A DNA stretch of 64,000 nucleotides from assembly GCA_019096065.1 (NCBI GenBank), contig JAGUCH010000002.1, positions 12,350,501 to 12,414,500 on the forward strand, given 5' to 3'. This DNA comes from Paracyclopina nana (lineage: Eukaryota > Arthropoda > Copepoda > Cyclopoida > Cyclopettidae). This document shows positions 10,801 through 24,146 of this stretch, one piece after another; the first letter of the stretch is position 1, and every line of letters starts with the position of its first letter. The notes under the pieces are model-generated. The model saw only the letters and a list, made by a program, of their open reading frames with translations. It had not been told where the DNA came from and made no database searches. The position numbers were made by a program, and so were the translations under genes.

Positions 10801-13800
10801 GTTGTTGTAATCCTTCTGTGGTGCTGTCACATGAGATAGATGCTCATAGGAGGGCTTGATGTTGTCAATTGTTTGTGGTGCCAAAGAAGAATAGCTTTGA
10901 GGTGGGGGTCTCATAGTTGACACATAGGAAGGCTTAGGAGTTGAGTAGCCTTGGTCTGGTGGAGAAATTGAAGACACACTTGCTGGAGGTTGATATGAAA
11001 CCTGCTGTGGAGATGCAGTTGATGCATATGGTGGTGGCTTATAAGCACTTATATAGTTTCCACTTGAAGGAGGAACATATCCCTTATTTGGGGGGTACAT
11101 AGAGGACACATATGAGGGCCTTGGCATGTGGTACGCCTGCTGAGGTGGCTCTACTGCAGATGGAGGAGCTCTATGTCCAACAGGAGGGATTTGACCTCTC
11201 ACAGGTGGCAAAAGGCTTGATACATGTTCAGCCTTGGGATTTGTGACTCTGTGGTGATTGGGGTCTTGATATGGTTCTGGTGTTGTGGAATCGTAGGATG
11301 GTGGTCGATATGGAGGTGGAGCATAGGTCCTGGGAGGTAAGGTCTTGAGAGTGTGAACATGTTCTGGGCTTTGAGGAGCAACTGTAGTAGTTGAGTAAGT
11401 TGATGCAATTTGATGGGCTGGATAAGAAGTAGGCTTGGGGGCATTCTTTGGAGTGACTTCAATATGTGGAGGCTTGGTGATGTGATCTTCATCAAACCTT
11501 ATGTTTGGTTGCTTGTAGTCATAGCTTGGTGGAGGATACTGGGGATAAGTGGCTGGAGCATATTTCTTAGAAGCTCTTGCTTCTTTGGGTCCCTCTTCTT
11601 CATATGCACCCCCAATGGGCTGAATAGGCTGCCTATAAGTATTTGATGGAATGTATTTGTTTTCAAAATCATGCTGTGGCTCCAAGTGAGGGGCAACCAT
11701 ATCTTTTGGAGGTTCAGGGTTATGGCCAGCTTTTGGATCAAAGTTCCCTGGAACATGTTTGTCTGAGTAGAATGGAGGTGGAGGCAACTCCTCCTTGTGG
11801 TGATCAGGATGTCCAAATCTGGGTGGCATTGTTGTGAAGGTTGGAGTTGGTTGATGATATGGATGCAACTCCTTAGTTTCTGGAAAAGGATCACTGCTTT
11901 TATAGCGACTGGGTTTGTAGCCTTGTAATCGTGGCCCATGCCTTTGAGGAAGTTGCTTAATGGCTGTATTGCTTTCTTGCTTCTCATTGTAGTTATTGGT
12001 GAAGGGCTGAGGAGTTGGTATAGCTTCATCAACATATCTTGGAATGATGGGCCTTTGGTTATACTCCTTACCAGCCAAATTAGGTGCATCAGTTGCTGGA
12101 GTGATATAGTCTTTGAGATTCATAGATGGTATATGTGCTATGCCAGTGCTTGGCCTGAGCCTGGTGAGCTTGGGATGGATGACCTGTCTTTTGGGCTTTA
12201 AGTCATTATTTCCATGCGAAGAAGTGCCTGGGGGAGGAACTGGTCGTTCAGGCAAGGAATTAGATCCTTTGGATTTCACACTGAGGCCATCCAAATCAAG
12301 CATATCATCCAGATCAAGTCTATGCATACCAACCTGCATGTCTCTCAGTTTTTCTCCTATCATTTCACTAACTTTGTCAATATGCAAGGGAGCTGAAGTA
12401 GTGTGATATAGTCTGAGTTCCTCTTTGTCTCTCCTAGATTGTATCAACGGCTCATCTAAATTCTTGGTGTCAATTGTGTTGACTCCAGGCCGAGATTGAG
12501 ACAGCTTGTATTTTAAGTTTTCAATCATAACTTTCATCTTATCCGTTTTCTCCTCTGCCACCTTGATTTCTGCATCCAGGGCTGCCTCTTTGTCTTCCAT
12601 AGAAACCTCTTTAGTCTTCTCATATCTTTCAGAAAGTTTGGCTAGGAGAGCTTCCATTTTCTCTCTCCTTTGTGCAGCAGTGGCAAGCAGCTCATGGTTC
12701 TGTTCAGGAGATATGGTTGTGGTAGTGAATAAATGATCAGTGTTGTTGATTTTGCCTTCCTCCACAAGGTCGTCAGCATGTTGAATTTGCTGAATCCCAG
12801 GTCTATGATAGATTACTAGACTTTCTCTTGTATTTGAACCCAGGAGAGCGATTCCTTGGGAGGAAGGATTGGCGTTTTTTGACTCATCTTCCTCTTGATT
12901 GAATTGTGGAGGTCTTCTTGACTGAGGTGTAGAAAACTCCAATGTTTGCCTTACATTATCATCAGTTCCATTTGGCAAGTCATCCTTCAAGTCCTTGATT
13001 GCATCCTCACCCACCAAAGTGGACAGGAAATCCACTTCTTCAGGGCTGAATATGTTGAACAGCATCAGAGTGGTAGGCCCACCTCCCTGGCCCAAATCAA
13101 AGCTAGCTAAGTCAGGCTCCTCTGCTTCATAGTACTCAGGCTCCTCTTCGTCATACAGACTGAAAGCTTCCGCTAGGTCCTCAGAGGTTCCATAGGACTC
13201 AATGCTGCCATCCTCATTGAGGACTGCATAGTCTGAGGTGTCAACAAAATCCAGGTCAGCTAGGTCTGCCTGTTGCTGGCCCTCTTCTTGGTTGTAGGCC
13301 TCTGCAAATTGAGGGAAAACAGCTTCTAGCTCAGGATCATTCACTGAGACCACACCTTCCTCTTCAAAGGTGCTCCAGGATGTCTGACTGGTCCTGTCAG
13401 ATCTAGGCTGGAGTGGCATAGTTGTGGTAGATTCCTCTGCTGCAGCAAAACTGATGGCACTACTTGTACTGGAAGATATACTCTCCCCAATGACCTCTTC
13501 AATGTCAGAGTTGGTTTCATTAAATTCACTGAAGTCAAATGCGTCTTCAAGTGATCTTGCTTGAGGTGCACTGTTTCTCTCAGCAATAGTATCCATTAAA
13601 AGCTGAGCATTGTAAGTGTCTAGGTCAACCTTTTCACTCATCTCTTCAGCTGAGCCAGAGTTCACAACTATGGCTGATATGGCTAAAACAATCAACCAAG
13701 TTCCTGCAAGTAAAGAATAAACAATGTATCAAATGTGATGCCATGTGCACTCTGCCAAAAATAGAATGTTGCATAATTCTAATTTTCAGGCTGATCATTA

Positions 13801-14072
13801 AAAAGCCACAATTTATATCAATATAGTGTCTAATCACTAGGAATGATAAATTACTGAACGTCAGCAGCTGCAAGATGAAAAACTTATTTACTTAGTTAAT
13901 GGGTTACTTTCAAAAGAAAAGAACATGCGATGTTTTCAAGACATCCAGCCATAAAGTATTTTCCCATACATTTCTTGCACACTTTTTATTAACTAATTTG
14001 ATGATGTCTGGCTTGTGTGACCAGAAGTGCAGTCGTGACGTCTTTTATGAACTCATTACCTTTAATTGACAT
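4805..14072 (-). CDS. Giant secreted PPxxY-repeat matrix protein with WAP-like and chitin-binding domains
   Basis: Three exons on the minus strand: 14072-14060 (13 nt), 13703-6109 (7595 nt) and 6049-4805. They total 8853 nt, about 2950 aa. The first exon gives MSIKG and joins in phase to TWLIVLAISAIVVNSGSA, a signal peptide. An acidic region follows, then dozens of copies of a roughly 20-30-residue repeat built on PPSKDYIPP / PPSNEYLPP. At about residue 1360-1405 an eight-cysteine module (CPPPNKNAKC..CPGSGLCC..C..C) looks like a WAP domain. Across the second splice junction (about 2510-2560) lies a CBM14/peritrophin-A chitin-binding domain (GFYADTFTSCQ-VFHVCESG..CDWWYNVKC). The acidic C-terminal tail has RKRKNRPRRRKK. 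Such YLPP-repeat proteins are typical of arthropod cuticle or extracellular matrix; that role is inferred. The start exon is my splice reading. Confidence 0.85.
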
Positions 14073-17000
14073 TTTTATGTCTGTGCAGCTTAAGCCCTTT
14101 TTTCGCCACCTCAGCCAAGCTGAAGGTGGCTTCGTGATGATTTTCATGGCTGAGATTTGTCTCTAGGTTTGTTTTCTCCTGTGGTGCCACTTGGTGTTAC
14201 CTGAAAACAGAGTGATTAATTAATTTATTGCTTTAATTTTCTCATTTTTCCCATGCAATATTAGCAGTGGCTCTTTTTGCACGCTACTTTTTCCCAAGTA
14301 GGCACAAGTCTCGAGATTTCTACGTTTTTCTGGTAAAGACTGAAATAGTAGATGAAGCAAATAATTCAAACTCAAATTTTTCTGGTATGTTGACAATATG
14401 TAATGGCCAGGAAGGCAAACTTCTGCTCTGCTTACAAGTTTCACCTGGAATTTCCTGTTTTACTTTAAAATGCCATCATGAAAAGAAATGCAAATGTTTG
14501 TTGCTTGATTTTCCTTTAATTGCTCATGCTCATGAGATTTTCTCCTTCAGAATCATCTGCTATTGTTTCAGAAAAATTAAGCATCCCAAATAGCATGGAG
14601 TAAATTATAAGAGATTTCATTCTTGACATGAAATTGCCGTCGTCGAGCCATGAGGGACAGAGCAAATGAACAACAGATGGGATCTCCGAGAGGCGAAAGT
14701 TACCAAAGTGTATAAGAAAAAAAGTCCATGTTTCTCTTTATTGAGGAGCTCAATTATTCGATTCATCTACCGAATCAGCTTGCTTTTAAGCAGGTTTTCC
14801 CTCCTCTTTTTCACGGAATCCTATTAAGAGTTGATAAAATAGCATCTCGCCGAAATCCACTTATTTCCTCATCTTTGCTGCATTTCAAGAGATGCACTTA
14901 AAAGTAGATATCGACGATTAAAAGCCATTGCATGAATTGGTAGAGTGTGTGAGAAAGTGAAAATGATCGGTCAAGATAAAAGCTCTCGGCGTAAAAATCG
15001 TCACTCAATAGTAATTACAATAATCATCCCATTGTTGTGGTCAAATAGCAACTAGGTAGCATGAAAGGCAATTTCTCTCCATTTTGGCACTCAAAACGCC
15101 GCTGAACTAGTCACCACAGAATTCCATTTGTGCTTACTGAACTGTCATTTTATTGATTATTTTGAGCTTCCCATGGAATTTTTCAACGGAGCGGAGATGA
15201 GCTTTTTGAACAAAAAGCTCATTTAAAATTCCTCTATAAGCAAGCACGCATATGGTTTTTATGCGTTCTCCAAATACTATGCGTACTGCAAATGCTCTGC
15301 TTTGTATTATTTTCGAACTATGTCCATATAGGCAGTAAAGTTTTATACAGAAAGTGAAATTGTTCCGTGATCCCGAGGCTGCTGCCGCTTTTATGCTACG
15401 TACGGCGTCATATGGTCCGACAATTTGGAACTTCCACTTCTTCGTGTATATCTATCGAGAAATTCTCTACCAAGAAATTATTATCTGAACATGAGCAAAT
15501 GGCCGCCATACGTTGCCTAATTGCTCCGCGCAAAAAATCAAGATAATCCGCAATTCTTAGCTGTAAACAAGTATCTTTAACTCTCTTTGCATTGTCATGT
15601 TCAAGAATGGAAAACATGCCTTCAAAAACGCTACAGCAGATTGACGGCTCCTTTGTCAAAACAGTTAATAATGAGTGAACGAGCTTAAAAGAAAACATGA
15701 CAAGCATCTTCAACAGTGGCGCGTGCCATCTAATTATTTGCTCACTGGAGATTTCAACGCTAGCACGACCAGAGCACAAGTTCAAGTGACGCAAAAAAAT
15801 CACCTCGCACCTTGTGAAGTCAATGCAAAACATTTGAACTTAAACAGAGCTTTGTCAAGCTGAAAAATCATGCAGCAGGGTTGCATTGACTGGCAATAAA
15901 AGTGCTACGGGCAATTTGCAGACCTTACAGCAATTAGACTATGAAAATGGAAACCAAGCGAATTTGACTTGCAGCAAAAGGCAAAAGGTCCAGCTGCGCC
16001 ATTATTGAGTAACATGGGTTATTTCCAAATGCGCGACACATGGTGACTTATTCGTAAAGATTCATGCCAATATCGCAACTTACCATAACTGATCCGATTT
16101 CCGTGGAAGATTCACATTTTACACAGGTTTGCTACCACTTTTTTGGAGTAAAAATTGTTTTCCCTTCAAACTGGAGTTGGGTGAAATTAAGGGAAACTTC
16201 TTTATGCGGTTGACGGAACTGTGGACTGAAAATCGGCTAAGAAACTCGCGCCGCGGAACTTTTACACGGACGATAGCGCGCACTTCTGCCGTTCGCTTCT
16301 GGTACGAAAAGTACGCGCCGAACGTCAGCCTAGAACTCTAATTTGAAGGCAGCCATAAAAAAGCAGCGATGGAGACCATAAAACAATGCAAGCCGATTGA
16401 TGCGCTCAAAAGAGAAAATTATGCACTGGCCAAAAATAACTGGACCACCGTGTTTGAGATGTTCCATTTTCGGCAACTTGATTACATTTTGCAAAAGCTA
16501 GGAGATTTCTAAAAAGCCACTTAAAATGCAGCGAGACCACAGATGCCGCAAAAGAAGATAAAAATTCAGCATGTTCCGAAAATATGGCCGATTTTTGAAC
16601 TTGTGAACTGGAGGAAAACAATGATCTTCTCTCCTATTTTTATGCATGGCAAAACTTTTTTTCGGATCATTGCAGAGCTTGATCAATATTGAAGCATTTG
16701 TTGACATTTTTGAAGTTGCTGCAAAAACCGCAGTTTTCATCACGATATATGGAATTAGGCCTTTAAGGAGGTGGCAACAATATGGCGAGAACATTTTAAA
16801 CGGTTCGAAACGTTTGGCAACATATTTGTGAGTGGCCACACATGTACACATCAACCTGAGGGCTATTGCAACCCAGAAAAAATTGCCCACCCAAAATATA
16901 TACATATTCTGAAAGCTTATGGTCTGGGGATTCATTTGGTAGTAATTTTAAAATCCTGGCCTAGCGCTTCCCATAGCATAAAATTTTAAAAAACTTCTAG

Positions 17001-17711
17001 CCCCGAAAGCATTGACTTGATCGGATTTTGTATGCTAATATACCCCCCCTAGAATTGCGAGATCTATATTTCTTTACTTCATACAAAAATTGCTAAGATG
17101 CCCAGGAATCGAGATATTGTGGTCTGATCATCCACTGATAAACTCATGCCATTTGACAAAGAAGAAACCTACCACCACTGTATCTCGATTCCAGGGCATC
17201 CTAGCAATTTTCTTATGAAATAAAGAAATATAGATCTTGCAATTTTATTGTGGGTATATTAACAGGCAAAATACGACCAAGTCAATATTTTCGACGCTAG
17301 GAGTTTTTTAAAATTTTATGTTATGGGAAGCGCTAGGCCAGGATTTTAAAATTACTACCAAACAAACCCTCAGAGCATAAGCTTTCAGAATATGTATATA
17401 TTTTAGGTGGGCAATTTTTTCTGGGTTACAATTGCCCTCAGGTTGATGTGTGTAATGTGTGTTGCTCTGATTTTCACTTTCACTAGAAGATGTAAAGGTT
17501 TGCATGATAAAAACCAAGACACTCAATCATAACTAATGAAATGCATGCCTTCGAGCTTTGCTTTATGTGAACTCAGAATGAAGAACGATGAAAGTTGTCC
17601 TGGAAATGAATGAAGAGTGTATTTATAAAAAGTTGCAAATGTACTGAAGGAAGTAAATAGCAGTCTCTAAGTTTGAATGAAATCATCGAATGACACGAAA
17701 CATTTACAAGT
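14073..17711. other. Long intergenic region
   Basis: Upstream of the giant matrix-protein gene (-) and downstream of MAD2 (-). It is AT-rich with scattered short ORFs of up to 141 codons (15408-15833 minus) that lack a recognisable family, splice context or compositional support. The only structure I can support is the foldback repeat near 16.8-17.5 kb. It probably holds the promoter of the matrix gene in its first kilobase. Confidence 0.6.
16845..17456. mobile_element. Long-arm foldback element (~610 bp)
   Basis: Two inverted arms of about 270 bp face each other around a spacer of about 80 bp. ACACATCAACCTGAGGGC at about 16846 returns inverted as GCCCTCAGGTTGATGTGT near 17434-17451. Further in, ATCCTGGCCTAGCGCTTCCC mirrors GGGAAGCGCTAGGCCAGGAT. 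The arms are roughly 90% identical and both translate to the same meaningless peptide on opposite strands. There is no transposase. It is best read as a MITE or foldback transposon. Confidence 0.8.
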
Positions 17712-18751
17712 TTACAAGTCAGCTTTGTAGCTCACAGCAGTCTCCACCCTGAAAAGTAAAATAATCAATGTAGTCATGTATAGCCATAAAATTACTAGCA
17801 TAATATTATTACCTATGAATGTTGGTTGAGAAGGACCTGAAATTGACAGTCTCAGGATTGGCAATCAAACAGGCCTCACTTTCACCCCATTCTTCATTGG
17901 GCACTTCAAGATCACTGTGGGAGGTAAAGAGCAATGAATTTACAATGTGATAAATTAGCCCCATAAATCTGATTTCTAGACGATAGAAGATCGCATCCTG
18001 GTTAAGGCCCGAAATTGAGAAATCTCTACACAAATTGCCTGCAGGCTTGACATTTCAATGGGAAACATTTCACTCACGAGAAGGAAAACTAATTAGAAAC
18101 TCAATTAAGTTTTGACCATTACAACTCACTTGTTAGTATGGATGAGAATGTCAAAGGAGCAAATGCAGTCCAAAAGCGGCAAAAAGGTGACACTGGCAGT
18201 GATCTGCCGAATGACTTCTCGGATCTCTTGCTTGATTTTCTGCTCATCTTTGTCAGTTTTGGTGGGCTTCTTCGAATTGCTGCCAAAGCTGCTGTTTTCC
18301 TTATCATCCTCTCCCTCGTATTCAACATTGAATTCCCATCGCTCCAGAGTTTCCTTGGTTTCCACACTGGCCAACACAAGCACCAACTTTTTTACTTTGC
18401 GATTTTCCAACCATTCCTTTATTTTTAGAAAAAAAATCGTTCAATGAATACCCTCCAAAATTTGCTAAAAACAAAACCTGAATTTGGGCGAGGACTCTTT
18501 TCATGAAATTGGCCACTTTTTCATCAGTGCTGACCCAGACTGTCAATCCATATTCTTGCCTTCTGGTGAATGACTCTGGAGAAAAATGTTACAAAATTTC
18601 CCAAAATAATTGGAGCTTTTTCAATTCTCCTACCGGGCGGGTAAATCCCTCGTTGGTACAAAATGGAGTTGATGCCGAAATTGAAGAATTCTGACACCAA
18701 CTGAGCCGATCCCTTGAGAGTTACTTGAGATTTGGTCGCTTGAGTCGACAT
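17712..18751 (-). CDS. MAD2L1: Mitotic spindle checkpoint protein MAD2 (HORMA domain)
   Basis: Five exons (18751-18634, 18575-18478, 18416-18130, 17914-17813, 17748-17712) join in frame to 213 aa, close to the usual 205. The N-terminus carries [20 protein letters not shown] and YQRGIYPP. The middle has [18 protein letters not shown] and the C-terminal safety-belt region has [20 protein letters not shown]; all are diagnostic of MAD2. It forms the mitotic checkpoint complex with Cdc20, BubR1 and Bub3 at unattached kinetochores. An insertion of Ser/Lys-rich residues ([18 protein letters not shown]) sits in the loop before the RQITA helix. The first ATG is upstream of all conserved sequence and has no competitor. 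It is convergent with nothing and stands alone upstream of methionine synthase (270 bp gap). Confidence 0.95.
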
Positions 18752-19020
18752 TGTTCTTCTCAGAAGTCAGATCATAAAACTGAATTTGAATTTTGTTTTC
18801 GTTGGCGCTTTGTTTTGATTCTTTAGCGGAACTTTAAATTTACCAACTCACTAAACCTTTATCATTTTTTACCTCACTGAACTTAGCGTAGCGTTCAGAC
18901 TCAGTAAGCCAGTTGAAACAAGAAAAGTGAAAACTGAGCAAAATCTAAAAATGATCGAGTCTTAAAGAAATGGTTTATTCAGCTGATTCATTGCCCGAAT
19001 GCGAATACAGACTTAATTTT

Positions 19021-22000
19021 CTAGTAAGCCAAGTTCACTGATAGCCACTCCTCAACTTCACTCACGTCAACTCCTTTCCTGTGAGCATAATCCTCCACCT
19101 AAGAAAAAATATGAAAAGACTTTTCTGGGCATCTTTTTAAAGCTAACTCACTTGATCTTTTTGAATTTTCCCAACTGAGAAGTAAGTGGACTTTGGATGA
19201 GCAAAGTACAGCCCTGAAACAGATGCAGCTGGGACCATGGCCAAGGATTCAGTAAGGGTGATTCCGGTTTTCTCAGCAATTTGTAAAAGCTTCCACATAG
19301 TCAACTTTTCAGTATGGTCAGGCTGAGTTGGATAGCCAGCTGCTGGCCTTATGCCATCATAGGCAACTTTGAGTAGATCTTGAGTGTTTAGGTCCTCATC
19401 TGGTGCATATCCCCAATAGGTCTTTCTTACATCTACATGCAGTTTTTCTGCTAGTGCCTCTGATAGCCTGTCAGCGAGAGCCTTCACCATGATAGAGCTG
19501 AAATCATCATGCTCCTTATCATACCTAAAGGAAGACTTGTAATAAATTGAAACTAAGCCAGGCTTTGAGCATGCTCACTTTTCACTTAGCTCATCACTTC
19601 CAAATCCTGCAGAAGTGGCAAAGATGCCGACATAGTCTCTTTTGCCTGAGCTTAGAGGGGCCACAAAATCAGAAATGCAATGACAGTGCTGATTTTCAAA
19701 TTGTTGCCTCAGCCCATAAAATGTAGCTATTGGCTCCATAGACTGCTCATTTGAATAGACTAAAATGTCATCACCTACAGAGTTGGCCGGATAGAATCCA
19801 ATGATGGCTCTAGCTTCAAGGAGCTTCTCTTTAATGATTGTTTGAAGCATGGCTTGAGCCTCATCAAATAACTTTTTTGCCTCTTTGCCTAAAGAAATGG
19901 TCATTTGGAAGTTGATAATTCATTCAACCTCAAATTAAATATTCTCAAGTATTACCAACTGTCTCATCATTGAAAATCTTTGGATATTTCCCATTGGGAT
20001 GCCTTCCTCTCAGCTGCCATACATCAAAAAAATACTTCCAATCTATCAGGGGCACCAGCTCCTCCAAGTCATAGTTTTGAAAAACTTTAGAGCCCAAAAA
20101 TGTGGGCCTAGTTGGCCTAAATGCACTCCAGTCAAGATGAAGAGCCTTAGCTCTTGCTTTCTCTAAAGTTAAATAAGTTTTGTCAACCAAGCTATCAAGG
20201 TAGTCCTCTCTCAAATCTTCATACAGATCCATGACATCATCCAAAAAATCATCTCTTCTGGTTTCATCAAGAAGATTAGAGCACTAAAAAAGCCCAATGA
20301 GTTTCAAATCAACCAACTTTTTTCATCTAATTACTACTTACCACAACAACACTCTTTGAAGCATCAAGAACATGAATAACAGGCTCAGAGTATCTAGGAT
20401 CAATTTTGACAGCTGTGTGTTGCCTTGAGGTAGTTGCTCCTCCAATTAAAAGAGGAATTTTCATGCCCAGTCTCTCCATTTCTTTGGCTACATGGACCAT
20501 TTCACCCAATGAAGGTGTTATAAGGCCAGAAAGTCCAAGGATGTCAGCACCTTGCTCTTGACAAGTTCTTAGAATGACATCACATTGAACCATGACCCCT
20601 AAATCAATGACTTTGTAATTATTGCATCCAAGCACAACTCCCACAATATTTTTGCCGATGTCATGGACATCTCCCTTGACAGTAGCCAGCACAACCTTTC
20701 CTGCATATTGGGGCTAAAGGAGAGGCATACATTTAAATCAAATGACTCAAAACAGTAGGTGCCATTTACCTCAGAGGTTGAGGTATCTCCATTTAAAGCC
20801 ATCTGTTCTTGCTTCTCTTGTTCCATGTATGGGATTAGGTGAGCCACTGCTTTCTTCATGACTCTTGCTGATTTGATAACTTGAGGCAAAAACATTTTAC
20901 CTGACCCAAAAAGGTCACCCACTACAGACATCCCATTCATTAAAGGACCTTCTATGACATGTAGAGGTCTTGGATATGCTGTTCTATTGCTTCTAGCCTC
21001 CTCAGTGTCTTCCACAATGTATTTGTCAATTCCCTTAACAAGTGAATGTTCAAGCCTTCTTTCAACACTCCAATGCCTCCATTCAGCATCCTTAGTATTA
21101 TTCAATGAGCTGGAAGTATTCTTGGACTGGCAATAGCTAAGCATTTTTTCAGTGCCATCTTGGGTCTTGTTCCACAAAATATCTTCACATAGTTGCAGAA
21201 GAGTTGGCTCAATGTCATCATAGACTGGCAAAGCTCCAGCATTGACAATCCCTGAAAAAGACACTGTTCAAGTCCTTAATTCCCTTTAAAAAAATATTGC
21301 TTACCCATGTCCATTCCAGCTCTAATTGCATGATACAAAAAGACACTATGCATTGCTTCTCTCACTTGCTCAAATCCTCTAAATGAGAAGGAAAAGTTAG
21401 ACACTCCACCACTTACTTTAGCTCCCGGGCAAAGTGCCTTGATTCTTGAAGTTGCTCTGAGGAACTCAACACCATAATTGTCATGCTCTGACATGCCAGT
21501 GGCCACTGTCAAAATGTTGGGGTCAAAAATGATGTCACTGGGCTGAAAGCCAACAACATTGACCAGAATGTTGTAGGATCTGGTACAGATTTCCACTTTT
21601 TTGTCTTCATCAGTGGCCTGACCTTCTTCATCAAAAGCCATGACTACCACAGCAGCTCCATATCTTTTGATAATTTTGGCCTTTTTCACAAAATCTTCAA
21701 CTCCTTCCTTCAATGAGATTGAGTTGACAATGCATTTGCCCTGAATGCACTTGAGACCAGCTTCAACCACTGCAAAGTCTGAAGAGTCTATGCACAATGG
21801 AACCTTGGCAATGTCTGGCTCCGAAGAGATCAAGTTGCAAAATTTGGTCATGGCAGATACTCCATCTAACATTCCTTCATCCATGTTAATATCCAAAACT
21901 TGGGCACCATTCTCGACTTGAGTCTTGGCAACAGCCAATGCATCCTGAAAAGCTACCTTTGATTTGGCTGGCTCTACCAATTTTAACAATTATACTCACA

Positions 22001-23416
22001 TCATAACAATTTGTCTTGATGAGCCTGCAAAACCGCTTTGAGCCAGCTACATTACACCTCTCTCCAATGTTGACAAAATTGGTATTTTTGTCGATTCTCA
22101 TGGGCTCCAAACCAGACAAGAGCATCTCATCTACATTGAAGGCTTTTTTGGGTTGCCTTGGGATCACTCCTTTGACAGCTCTGGCTACTGCACCAATGTG
22201 GTCAGGAGTAGTGCCACAGCAACCACCCACAATGTTTACTAGCCCAGCTTCTGCAAACTCTCTGAGATGTGCTGCAGTTGTATTAGGGCTCTCATCATAA
22301 CCTCCAAAAGTGTTTGGGAGTCCTGCATTGGGATAGCATATGACATAAGCCTCAGTTGCATTGCCAATGGCCTCAATGAATGGCCTCATTTCAATAGCAC
22401 CAAGGGCACAGTTAAGGCCAATGCTGAAAGTAGAAGGGAAGGCCTGGAATATAACATTAAAACACTTTTTTATTTCCCCTACCATAATGGCTGAGAGTGT
22501 GACACACTGATGACAAAGGCTTCTCCAGTTTGGCCTGACAATGTTCTTCCACTTTTGTCCACAATTGTTCCAGAAATGAGAATGGGCACTTTGCAATATT
22601 CACTGTCAAATAATTGCTGAATTGCAAAAAGAGCTGCCTTGCAATTAGCAGTGTCAAAAACAGTTTCCACAAGCAAAACATCAACACCACCATCTAGAAG
22701 TCCTCTAGCTTGCTCTCCATAAGCCTCCACAAGCTGATCAAATGCTTCAAAATGAGAAGAATGAGTAATGCAATGAAGGAGAAAAAATTGACTTTTTACT
22801 TATGTTTCTGAACTCTGGCTTCTCAACAGAGGGTGAAATAGACAAAGTTCTGTTGGTTGGCCCCATTGCTCCAGCCACATATCTTTGAACTCCAGTTGAG
22901 GCAGTGACATCATGGGCAGCTTGTTTGGCAATCAATGCAGCTTCATAGTTAAGCCTGGAATAAAATGAGCATCTTACAGTGTATTTTGAAAGATTTACCA
23001 TTGTATAACATGCCTATAAGTCAAATGTTCCATGCCATAGTCAGCTTGAGCAATGGTAGTGCTTGAAAAAGTGTTTGTCTCAGTGATGTCTGCCCCAGCC
23101 TCTAGATATGCTTTATGGATATCATAAATGATTTGGGGTTGAGACAAAGTCAACATATCATTGTTTCCCTTCAATGGCTTGGAAAAGTCCTTGAATTCAG
23201 TCCCTCTGAAGTCTTCTTCCTCAAGATTTTTCAATTGAATCATTGTCCCCATGGCTCCATCAAGAACCAAGATCTTGGATTTCAAGCTGTCAGCCAAAGA
23301 TTGTCCAAGATCTGCAATGGATAAATTCAAAACTCAAGCCCCACACACACATTTTTGTTTCAGCAATTCATATTACTTGAAGTTGCCTTCTTTTTATTGC
23401 TGTCAGATTTCACCAT
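19021..23416 (-). CDS. MTR: Cobalamin-dependent methionine synthase
   Basis: Twelve exons join without frame loss to 1258 aa (human 1265): 23416-23377, 23311-22999, 22954-22800, 22744-22483, 22423-22000, 21944-21305, 21251-20770, 20713-20342, 20283-19956, 19888-19579, 19524-19152 and 19098-19021. The enzyme transfers a methyl group from methyl-tetrahydrofolate to homocysteine through methylcobalamin. All four modules are present. The homocysteine domain keeps its zinc ligands (GLNC, VGGCCG). The folate domain has NVAGS and NILTVATGM. The B12 domain has GDVHDIGKN, with the cobalt-ligand His near residue 789. The C-terminal AdoMet reactivation domain has [15 protein letters not shown]. The start exon ([13 protein letters not shown]) is a 40-nt exon with a GTAATA donor. 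No defects were seen. Retention of this gene suits a crustacean. Confidence 0.96.
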
Positions 23417-24146
23417 TTTGAGTTTTTGATCTGAGGTCACACCACCACGTGTCAACAATTTGCAATGATCACTGAGTCCTGTGAGCTCTAAAGTACACAG
23501 TCCAAAGAAAAGTTAGTAGCACTAAGAATCATAGTTGCCACACAACTATTCTGTTTCATAAGCATAGTATGGTGCACACAGAGATGAGCTGATAAGTATT
23601 GAAGAAAAGGGGGGGATAAGAGAGCAAGTTTCCCACATGACACGATGGAATTTTCCAGCTATTTTTGCAAAATCATCCATAATCCCTTTAGTATTTTTTT
23701 GAATTTTTTTTTTAAACTTAATGCCATAGTGTATTGAACATGTGTCCAACTGAGTTAAGCCATGTTGCTGCTTGATTGCAAAGTTCCACAACATTTCCAC
23801 AGAATATAGTTAATTCAAAAGGAAGTAATTTTTGTAAAATCAAGCTACATCTACAAATGTTCCCAGGTAGAAAAGCGTGAGGCCCAATCATCAGACCATG
23901 AAGTTGCCACTCTTTTCTGAGCTGACTCACCAATTAGGTGTAACTCAAATAAAGCGTGCTACTTATTTGTTTAAAACGTACTTTCAGCTATGTTTTCCCC
24001 CTTCAACGATGTATCTTAAAAGTAGGCCGGGCTTCTAATTTAAGGTTTTAGCCTGGTTGCAAGCTTAATTGAGCAATACTTTGAAACTGCTTAGTAACCA
24101 TCTCAACTGTCCAACCATTGCAGTTTTATTCAAAGCCTCGATTACG
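23417..24146. other. Divergent intergenic region
   Basis: 730 bp between the starts of methionine synthase (-) and the sulfotransferase gene (+). It presumably holds both promoters and 5' UTRs. No clear TATA box, repeat or ORF with support was seen. Confidence 0.5.

Noticed and set aside
15408-15833. 141-codon minus-strand ORF in the large intergenic region
   Set aside because: No family motif, splice context, signal peptide or promoter; overlaps a shorter ORF on the other strand; composition like its non-coding surroundings.
24069-24146. TTG-initiated N-terminal extension of the sulfotransferase
   Set aside because: Not ATG; the ATG at 24147 gives a clean signal peptide or anchor.
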